A DNA stretch of 15,245 bases from Allobrachymonas sp. (GTDB lineage Bacteria; Pseudomonadota; Gammaproteobacteria; Burkholderiales; Burkholderiaceae_C). Positions 9,999-15,245 of the stretch are shown in pieces. The position numbers were made by a program, and so were the translations under genes. Every line of letters starts with the position of its first letter. Position 1 is the stretch's first letter. Location: the NCBI GenBank assembly GCA_017996515.1, contig JAGOGU010000017.1:1-15245 (forward strand). Reading direction: 5' to 3'. A model generated the notes under the pieces. The model had not been told where the DNA came from and did not search any database. It saw only the letters and a program-made list of their open reading frames with translations.

Positions 9999-11578
9999 GC
10001 CTGCTCCTTTGCCATGCGTTGCTGCAGCGCGGCTTGCGCGTGTGCCGTATCCGAGAAGGGGTGCTTTTCGCCACACACCTCTTGATAATCTTCGTGTCCT
10101 TTGCCTGCAATCAAGATCACATCGTTGGCGGCCGCCTCTGCCACCGCTGTAGCGATGGCTTGGGCGCGATCTTCGCAACTGCGCAAAGCCGCCAGATCAA
10201 CGGGCATGCCTGCGCGGATCTGCGCCATGATGGCCGCAGGATCTTCGCTGCGCGGGTTGTCGCTGGTGATGAAAGGCACATCCGCCCACTGCGCGGCGGC
10301 CGCACCCATCAAGGGGCGCTTGCCGGGATCGCGGTCACCACCACAGCCAAATACACACCACAAACGCCCGTTACGGCTGCGCGCCTGTGGCTGCAAACCC
10401 AGCAGGGCTTTTTCCAACGCATCGGGGGTGTGGGCATAGTCCACCACCACCAGCGGCTGCCCTGGCTGGCGGATGCACTGCATGCGCCCCGGAACTGGCT
10501 GCAAATCGGCGCACAGCGCCGCCGCCTGCTGCAAAGGCACGCCGCGCTGCCGCAGGCAGGCCAGCACGCCCAGCATATTGTTGATGTTGTATTGACCAAT
10601 CAAACGGGTCTGGAACACAACGCGCTCGCCACCCAGCTCTTGCACGGCAAACGCCAGCCCTGCTTCGCCATAGCGCACATCCACGGCCTGCAAACGCGCC
10701 GGTTCGGGCGCATGGGGCTGGCTGGAAAGCGTCCAGATCGCAAGTGCTTCCAGATCATCCCGCTGGGCGTTTTGCCGCAATTCTCTGGCCAGTAGCAACC
10801 CCTGCGGATCGTCGATATTGATCACAGCTGCCCGCAGCCCCGGCCAGGCAAACAGACGCTGCTTGGCTTGCCAGTACGCCTGCATGGAGCCGTGGTAATC
10901 CAAGTGATCTTGCGTGAAATTGGTAAACACCGCCGTATGCACTTGCGTGCCGCTCAAGCGGTGTTCGGCAATGCCGATGGATGATGCTTCCATCGCGCAT
11001 GTTTTGACGCCACGATCGGCCCATTGGCGCAAATGGTGTTGCAGCACCACGGGGTCGGGCGTGGTCAATCCGGTGGTTTGCACCGTGGCTTGGCCGTGCA
11101 TGAAGCAGCCCACGCCCAGCGTACCCACCAAACCACTGCCTGCCGGGTACAGCTGCGACAAAGCCTGTGCCAACCACCAGCTCGTGCTGGTTTTGCCGTT
11201 CGTGCCTGTTACGGCAATCACATCCACGGCCTGCGAAGGCCGCCCGTAAAAGGCAGCAGCAATTTCACCGGTATCTTGCCGCAGCCCTTGGTACACAGCC
11301 AGTCTGCGGGTTTGCTCAGCCGTCAATGCATCCGCCTGCATGAAATCGAATGCCTCTGCGCCTTGCGCTTCCACCAGGCAGGCGGCCGTCCCTTGTTGCA
11401 AAGCCTCAAGCACATAGCGTCTGGCATCGTGCGCTGCCCCCGGCCACGCGATAAAGGCTTCGTGCGCCTGCAGTTGGCGGCTATCGGTTTGCAAACGGGT
11501 GGCCTGCATGCTTTGCAGCCAAGCGGCTGCTTCGTCCGGCGTTTGCAGGCAGGTCATGGCGGACAGCAACGTGTTCAT
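9995..11578 (-). CDS. murE: UDP-MurNAc-L-Ala-D-Glu--meso-diaminopimelate ligase (MurE)
   Basis: MurE adds the third residue of the stem peptide. The 527-residue protein (E. coli 495) contains TDSRQLQAHEAFIAWPG at 31-47, P-loop GTNGKTST at 125-132, TTGLTTPDP at 168-176, EASSIGIAEHR at 197-207, FTQDHLDYHGSM at 221-232 and Lys239, aligned with carbamylated Lys224 of E. coli. GQYNINNMLG lies at 328-337, DYAHTPDALE at 380-389, GCGGDRDPGKRPLMG at 411-425 and DNPRSEDP at 440-447. The DNPR motif marks enzymes that use meso-diaminopimelate rather than lysine, so this organism should have Gram-negative type peptidoglycan. The ATG overlaps the ftsI stop as ATGA and follows AGGAG by 5 nt; the 3' end overlaps murF by 4 nt. 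Confidence 0.97.
   Translation of the reverse strand: MNTLLSAMTCLQTPDEAAAWLQSMQATRLQTDSRQLQAHEAFIAWPGAAHDARRYVLEALQQGTAACLVEAQGAEAFDFMQADALTAEQTRRLAVYQGLRQDTGEIAAAFYGRPSQAVDVIAVTGTNGKTSTSWWLAQALSQLYPAGSGLVGTLGVGCFMHGQATVQTTGLTTPDPVVLQHHLRQWADRGVKTCAMEASSIGIAEHRLSGTQVHTAVFTNFTQDHLDYHGSMQAYWQAKQRLFAWPGLRAAVINIDDPQGLLLARELRQNAQRDDLEALAIWTLSSQPHAPEPARLQAVDVRYGEAGLAFAVQELGGERVVFQTRLIGQYNINNMLGVLACLRQRGVPLQQAAALCADLQPVPGRMQCIRQPGQPLVVVDYAHTPDALEKALLGLQPQARSRNGRLWCVFGCGGDRDPGKRPLMGAAAAQWADVPFITSDNPRSEDPAAIMAQIRAGMPVDLAALRSCEDRAQAIATAVAEAAANDVILIAGKGHEDYQEVCGEKHPFSDTAHAQAALQQRMAKEQA
10004..10009 (-). promoter_or_regulatory. Ribosome binding site deciding the murF start
   Basis: AAGGAG on the minus strand, inside the last murE codons, ends 5 nt before the ATG at 9998. 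Together with the ATGA overlap it fixes the murF start 60 codons downstream of the longest open frame. Confidence 0.8.
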
Positions 11579-13434
11579 AGCGACTCCTGCACGGCATCCA
11601 CCACCACGCCGGGCTGCACCGACATATCGGGAGCCACGCCCAGCAAGCGCAAGGCTTGCTGCACCACTTCACTGAAAACAGGCGCCGCTACCGCGCCACC
11701 GTAGATACTGCCACGCGGTTCATCAATCATGACACCCACCACAATGCGTGGCGCCTCGACCGGAGCCACACCCACAAACGATGCACGGTAATTTTTTTCG
11801 GAGTAGCTCTTGCCGACCTGCTTGCGCGATGTACCCGTTTTTCCCCCAACCGAATAGCCACTGGTACGCGCCTGTTGTGCCGTACCTCCCGGCTGCGTCA
11901 CCATGTGCAGCATGTTCATGACATCGCGCGCCACCTTGGTGCTGTACACGCGCACGCCTTGCGAGGCATCCACCGACTGATAACGGCCACGGACATCCGC
12001 CGTGCCTTCACGCACCAGCGAAACGGGCATCATCACCCCGTCACGGGCAAATACCGAATAGACACGCGTGATCTGGAACAGGCTGGTGGATAAACCATAG
12101 CCATATGACATGGTGGCGTGCTCGATCGGACGCCACGCCTTCCACGGACGCAGGCGACCACTGGCGATGCCCGGAAACGGCAAATCGGGCTTTTGCCCCA
12201 ACCCCACATTGCGGAAGTTGTCCCACATATCCTGTCTGGACATGCGCTGCGCAATCTTGACGGGTCCCACGTTACTGGATTTTTGGATCACACCGTTGAC
12301 AGTCAGCGCGCCATAGTTATGCACATCGCCGATCGTTGCGCCGCCAATGGTCATCTTGCCGGGGCTGGTAGAAATCACGGTATTGGGCGTGACTTTTTTC
12401 TGCTCCAGCGCCAGCGCCACCGTGACCGGCTTCATGGTGGAGCCGGGCTCGAAAATATCGGTCAGGGCGCGGTTGCGCAATTGCTCGCCCGTCAGGTTCT
12501 TGCGGTTATTGGGGTCATAGCTCGGATAATTGGCCAAAGCCAGCACTTCGCCGGTTTGCACATCCAGCACCACTACGCTGCCTCCTTTGGCGCGTTGCGC
12601 TATCACAGCATCCCGCAGTTTTTGCCATGCGAAATATTGCACCTTGCTGTCGATGGTCAGATGCAGATCCTTGCCGTCCAGCGGCGGAACACCATCGCCC
12701 ACGCTCTCGATCACGCGCCCCAAACGATCGCGGATCACGCGGCGCGAACCCGCCTTGCCCGCCAACTGTTCATTGAAGGTGCGCTCAATGCCTTCCAATC
12801 CCTTGTCTTCGATATCGGTAAAACCCACGATATGCGCCACCGCGGCCCCTTCAGGGTATTGACGGCGGTATTCCTTGCGCTGGTAGATGCCAGCAATGCC
12901 CAGTTCGGCAATTTTCTTGGCAACGTCTTCATCCACTTGACGCTTGATGTAGACAAAGTTTTTCTCGTCGTTGGCCAGCTTGGCTTCTACCGATTTCAAA
13001 GGCATGTCCAGTAGCTTGGCCATGGCCACCAGCTTGCTGCGGTCGGCTCGCTGGTTTACCTCTTCCGGAAACGCCCAGATCGCCTGCGCCGGAATGCTGG
13101 AGGCCAGAATCAGCCCGTTGCGGTCCAGAATGCGACCTCGATTGGCGGGCAAGGTCAAGGTACGTGCGAAGCGCACCTCACCTTGGCGCACAAAAAAATC
13201 ATTGCCGATGATCTGGATATAGGCCGCACGCACACTCAAAGCGGCAAACCCCAAGGCCAGCCCCGCCACGATCAGTCGGCTGCGCCACAGCGGCGTATGG
13301 CTGGTCAGCAAAGGATTGGCGCCCAACGAAATATTCTTGACGCCATTGACGCTGGTGATGCCGCGCAAACTTTTTTGCAGCGCCCTTTCCTGCTGGCGGC
13401 TTCTCCACTGTTTGATATTCCACCAACGCGTCAT
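11575..13434 (-). CDS. ftsI: Septal transpeptidase FtsI (PBP3, class B penicillin-binding protein)
   Basis: FtsI crosslinks septal peptidoglycan as the partner of FtsW and is a beta-lactam target. The 619-residue protein (E. coli 588) has a cytoplasmic tail of about 52 residues, one membrane segment at about 54-72, and the class B pedestal domain starting with the RTLTLPANRGRILDRNG block at 91-107. The transpeptidase domain follows with all three active-site motifs: STMK at 332-335 (catalytic Ser332), SSN at 386-388 and KTGT at 532-535. No lipoprotein or PASTA features are seen. The tail is basic and contains Trp4, Trp5 and Trp10; it is longer than that of E. coli FtsI. The ATG overlaps the ftsL TGA as ATGA and is preceded by GGAGG at 5-nt spacing, so the tail is probably genuinely translated. 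The 3' end overlaps murE by 4 nt. Confidence 0.97.
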   Translation of the reverse strand: MTRWWNIKQWRSRQQERALQKSLRGITSVNGVKNISLGANPLLTSHTPLWRSRLIVAGLALGFAALSVRAAYIQIIGNDFFVRQGEVRFARTLTLPANRGRILDRNGLILASSIPAQAIWAFPEEVNQRADRSKLVAMAKLLDMPLKSVEAKLANDEKNFVYIKRQVDEDVAKKIAELGIAGIYQRKEYRRQYPEGAAVAHIVGFTDIEDKGLEGIERTFNEQLAGKAGSRRVIRDRLGRVIESVGDGVPPLDGKDLHLTIDSKVQYFAWQKLRDAVIAQRAKGGSVVVLDVQTGEVLALANYPSYDPNNRKNLTGEQLRNRALTDIFEPGSTMKPVTVALALEQKKVTPNTVISTSPGKMTIGGATIGDVHNYGALTVNGVIQKSSNVGPVKIAQRMSRQDMWDNFRNVGLGQKPDLPFPGIASGRLRPWKAWRPIEHATMSYGYGLSTSLFQITRVYSVFARDGVMMPVSLVREGTADVRGRYQSVDASQGVRVYSTKVARDVMNMLHMVTQPGGTAQQARTSGYSVGGKTGTSRKQVGKSYSEKNYRASFVGVAPVEAPRIVVGVMIDEPRGSIYGGAVAAPVFSEVVQQALRLLGVAPDMSVQPGVVVDAVQESL

Positions 13435-13787
13435 GGCTGCCTCCGCCCACCAGCCGTTGGCTGCGCACCTTCTGCAGCCTCGGCCCGCGTGGCAACTGCC
13501 GCGCCACTGACGATGACAACACCTTTTTTCTCCATCACATATTGCGTGATGGAAGGCGTTGCCTCGCGCATCTGCAGGCGCGCACGCGCAGTGCCATCCA
13601 CGCGCAGTGCAGCGGCTTGTGCACGCTTTTGCACATCCAGCGCCTCGCGCTCGGTTTCCAATCTGCGGGCAGCAGCCTGCTCGCGATCAACCGCCGTGAA
13701 CAATACGCGCGACTGGTATTGCAGCCGCACCAGATAAAACGCGCTGGCCAGCACGGCCGATAGCAGCAGAATGGTCAAGCGCATCAT
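13431..13787 (-). CDS. ftsL: Cell division protein FtsL
   Basis: FtsL is a small bitopic divisome protein that forms a coiled-coil complex with FtsB and FtsQ and activates FtsWI. The product is 118 residues (E. coli 121). It starts with an almost absent cytoplasmic tail, a membrane segment at about 3-20 ([18 protein letters not shown]), and a charged, heptad-like helix at about 28-75 rich in Glu, Arg, Gln and Ala. A C-terminal tail rich in Ala and Gly has no recognisable motif. The sequence is weakly conserved, so the call rests mainly on size, topology and position between rsmH and ftsI. The start is ATGATG: the first ATG (13787) overlaps the rsmH stop as ATGA, with AGGAGG seven nt upstream; the second, at 13784, is possible. 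Confidence 0.93.
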   Translation of the reverse strand: MMRLTILLLSAVLASAFYLVRLQYQSRVLFTAVDREQAAARRLETEREALDVQKRAQAAALRVDGTARARLQMREATPSITQYVMEKKGVVIVSGAAVATRAEAAEGAQPTAGGRRQP

Positions 13788-14716
13788 GCCAGCGCCTCCT
13801 GACTGCGCACGGCTGTGCGCAAAATGGCGCTGCGCGCACGCGGGTTGGCGCGCACTTCGTCTGCAGAAGGGCGCACACGCTGCACATCGCGCAACAGCAT
13901 GGATGTTTTGGCGCGTTGCGCAATGGCAGGCTGACGCCGATCCAGCACCTCGCGTGAATGCTGCTGCATGAACTGCTTGACGATACGGTCCTCCAGCGAA
14001 TGGAAAGAAATCACCGCCAATACACCACCGGGTTTGAGAATCAACAGCGCGGCGTCAAGCGCTTGCTTGAGCTCTTCAAGCTCGGCATTGACGAAAATCC
14101 TAATAGCCTGAAATGTGCGCGTTGCAGGATCCTGACCCGGCTCGCGGGTTTTGACCGCGCCAGCCACGAGCTGGGCCAGTTCGGATGTGCTTGACAGGCG
14201 ACCCCGCTCTTGCCTGCGAGCAACAATCGCCTTTGCAATCGATGCAGCAAACCGTTCTTCTCCATAATCACGTATTACCTCCGCTATCTGCTGCGCCTCG
14301 GCCGTGGCCAGCCAATCGGCCGCACTTTGTCCGCGCGTGGTATCCATGCGCATATCCAGTGGCCCGTCATGCCGGAAAGAAAAACCCCGCTGTGGCGTAT
14401 CAATCTGGGGGGAACTGACTCCCAAATCCAGCAAAATGCCGTCCACGCTGCGCGCAGGCAGCTCGCGCATGGAGGCGAAGCTGGCATGGCGAATCTCGAA
14501 GCGGGCGTCGTTGATGGTTGCCTGCGCGTATGCAATGGCTTGCGGGTCTTTGTCGTAGGCCAGCAGCAGCCCTTGCGGCCCCAACTGCGCCAGGATGGCC
14601 TGGCTGTGCCCGCCGCGACCGAAGGTGCCATCCACATAGCAGCCGTCGTGGTCATGCACCAATGCGGCAACCGCCTCCTGCAGCAAAACGGAGATATGTG
14701 TTTGCGAGGTATCCAT
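13784..14716 (-). CDS. rsmH: 16S rRNA (cytosine-1402-N4)-methyltransferase RsmH (MraW)
   Basis: RsmH is an S-adenosylmethionine-dependent enzyme that methylates N4 of C1402 in 16S rRNA; it is not a cell-wall enzyme but is a constant member of dcw clusters. The predicted 310-residue protein (E. coli 313) has [10 protein letters not shown] at 7-16, the SAM-binding motif [10 protein letters not shown] at 29-38, AYDKDPQA at 53-60, [10 protein letters not shown] at 97-106, [16 protein letters not shown] at 110-125 and the C-terminal [12 protein letters not shown]. The frame can be read from a TTG at 14728, overlapping the mraZ stop. The ATG at 14716 is preferred because GAGG at 14726-14723 stands 6 nt upstream and Thr-His-Ile-Ser-Val follows at the usual distance. 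It starts 8 nt after the mraZ TGA and overlaps ftsL by 4 nt. Confidence 0.97.
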   Translation of the reverse strand: MDTSQTHISVLLQEAVAALVHDHDGCYVDGTFGRGGHSQAILAQLGPQGLLLAYDKDPQAIAYAQATINDARFEIRHASFASMRELPARSVDGILLDLGVSSPQIDTPQRGFSFRHDGPLDMRMDTTRGQSAADWLATAEAQQIAEVIRDYGEERFAASIAKAIVARRQERGRLSSTSELAQLVAGAVKTREPGQDPATRTFQAIRIFVNAELEELKQALDAALLILKPGGVLAVISFHSLEDRIVKQFMQQHSREVLDRRQPAIAQRAKTSMLLRDVQRVRPSADEVRANPRARSAILRTAVRSQEALA

Positions 14717-14724
14717 GGGCCGCC

Positions 14725-15159
14725 TCAAAACACGAAATCAACCAAGGCATCGGGCAAGGGCTGCTCGCGCGCTTGCGCTTCTTTGGCCGCGTACACCTGT
14801 TTGTCCCACAGCTCGAAGTGACTGCCATTGCCCAGCAACAAGGCGTCTTTGCCCATGCGCGACGCTTCACGCAACTCTGGCGACAGCAAGATGCGACCGC
14901 TGCCTGCATCCATCTCCAACGCCACGGCATTGCTCAACACGATGCGCTTTTGCCAAGAGGCCGACATCGGCCATGCCGCCACGCGCTCGCGAAACACTAC
15001 CCACTCCGTTTCAGGAAACAGCAGCAGACAATCTTCCTGGAAGTGGCGGGTAATGTGGAGGCTCCCGCCAGCCATCTCGACCAAGGCGTCGCGATAGCGG
15101 GTCGGAATGGCAATCCGACCTTTGGCATCGACAGAAAGGGTGCTGGCACCTTCGAACAC
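14725..15159 (-). CDS. mraZ: Transcriptional regulator MraZ
   Basis: MraZ is a DNA-binding protein of the AbrB/SpoVT swapped-hairpin fold; it forms ring oligomers and binds tandem boxes at its own promoter to control the dcw cluster. The predicted 144-residue protein (E. coli 152) starts [20 protein letters not shown] after the initiator, and contains the two repeated DNA-binding signatures: DAKGR at 11-15 and [12 protein letters not shown] at 86-97. The frame continues upstream to an ATG at 15213, which would add 18 residues. The GTG at 15159 is preferred because MraZ proteins normally begin at the F-[EQ]-G-A block, because AGGA lies 5 nt upstream, and because the longer version would run through the repeat array that looks like the MraZ operator. 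It is the first gene of the cluster in this window. Confidence 0.94.
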   Translation of the reverse strand: MFEGASTLSVDAKGRIAIPTRYRDALVEMAGGSLHITRHFQEDCLLLFPETEWVVFRERVAAWPMSASWQKRIVLSNAVALEMDAGSGRILLSPELREASRMGKDALLLGNGSHFELWDKQVYAAKEAQAREQPLPDALVDFVF

Positions 15160-15164
15160 GGTTT

Positions 15165-15168
15165 TCCT
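15165..15168 (-). promoter_or_regulatory. Ribosome binding site deciding the mraZ start
   Basis: AGGA on the minus strand (in CCAGGAAAACC) ends 5 nt before the GTG at 15159. It supports that start over the ATG at 15213. Confidence 0.6.
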
Positions 15169-15200
15169 GGTCAAAAAAACGTTGATTGAACAGAAAATGA

Positions 15201-15236
15201 CCTTTTTCGCCACTTTCCTTCACTTTTTGACACTGT
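15201..15236 (-). promoter_or_regulatory. Probable MraZ operator: four boxes at a 10-bp period
   Basis: On the minus strand four related hexamers start every 10 bp: ACAGTG (15236-15231), AAAGTG (15226-15221), AAAGTG (15216-15211) and a degenerate AAAAGG (15206-15201). The spacers TCAA, AAGG and GCGA differ, so only the hexamer repeats. MraZ is known to bind short direct repeats with this one-helical-turn spacing just upstream of mraZ: TGGGN boxes in E. coli and AAAGTG-type boxes in Mycoplasma, as I recall. The position, about 40-75 nt before the mraZ start, fits autoregulation. No DNA-binding data are available here. Confidence 0.72.
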
Positions 15237-15240
15237 ACCA
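15232..15240 (-). promoter_or_regulatory. Possible extended -10 promoter element for the dcw cluster
   Basis: TGGTACAGT on the minus strand resembles an extended -10 element: TG, one base, then TACAGT, four of six matches to TATAAT. A -35 element would lie beyond position 15245 and cannot be seen. Transcription would start near 15225, inside the box array, which fits control by MraZ binding. The match is modest. Confidence 0.3.
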
Positions 15241-15245
15241 GCAAA

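Noticed and set aside
9999..10178. A 60-residue N-terminal extension of MurF
   Set aside because: The Arg-rich sequence is murE in another frame; the ATG at 9998 has AAGGAG and the ATGA overlap.
15161..15191. T-run on the minus strand in the mraZ leader (seven T) as a possible terminator or attenuator
   Set aside because: Only a 3-bp stem (GTT/AAC) precedes the T-run, too weak for an intrinsic terminator.
15160..15213. A longer MraZ starting at the ATG at 15213 (18 extra residues)
   Set aside because: The extra residues do not look like MraZ, the ATG adjoins the repeat array, and the GTG at 15159 has an RBS and the standard N terminus of the family.
1..15245. Mobile element, defence system, CRISPR array, tRNA/rRNA or riboswitch
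   Set aside because: I saw none: every stretch over 25 nt apart from the mraZ leader is filled by conserved dcw genes in the normal order, with no disruption or foreign composition.

Overview
The window is the division and cell wall (dcw) cluster of a Gram-negative bacterium, lying entirely on the minus strand. Read 5'->3' on that strand, the order is mraZ - rsmH - ftsL - ftsI - murE - murF - mraY - murD - ftsW - murG - murC - ddl - ftsQ - ftsA (start only, cut by the window edge at position 1). This is the classical proteobacterial order. The moderately high GC, the FtsL/FtsI/FtsQ sequence types, the enlarged MurD and MraY, and the DNPR-type (meso-diaminopimelate) MurE suggest a betaproteobacterium, most likely Burkholderiales and perhaps Comamonadaceae. 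That placement is an inference from sequence style, not from a search.

Layout: positions 15160-15245 form the only non-coding stretch of note. It is the 5' leader of mraZ and carries four hexamers at an exact 10-bp period (probable MraZ operator) next to a possible extended -10 element. From 15159 down to 1 the coding sequence is almost unbroken. Eight junctions are 4-nt ATGA stop/start overlaps (rsmH/ftsL, ftsL/ftsI, ftsI/murE, murE/murF, murD/ftsW, ftsW/murG, murG/murC, murC/ddl). murF/mraY overlap by 10 nt and mraY/murD abut exactly. The only gaps are 8 nt (mraZ/rsmH), 21 nt (ddl/ftsQ) and 6 nt (ftsQ/ftsA). I see no terminator, RNA gene, mobile element, CRISPR array or plus-strand gene, so one long translationally coupled transcript is the simplest reading.

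How the genes work together: MurC, MurD, MurE and MurF build UDP-MurNAc-pentapeptide in the cytoplasm, with Ddl supplying D-Ala-D-Ala. MraY moves the precursor onto undecaprenyl phosphate (lipid I) and MurG adds GlcNAc (lipid II). FtsW polymerises the glycan and FtsI crosslinks it at the septum. FtsL and FtsQ are bitopic divisome components that recruit and activate FtsWI. FtsA tethers FtsZ to the membrane. RsmH methylates 16S rRNA and MraZ regulates the cluster.

I did not find a novel system. The points worth a second look are the decamer MraZ-box array, the apparent loss in MurF of the lysine that is carbamylated in E. coli MurD/MurE/MurF, a long basic Trp-containing cytoplasmic tail on FtsI, insertions in MurD and MraY, and several start-site corrections where the longest reading frame is misleading.
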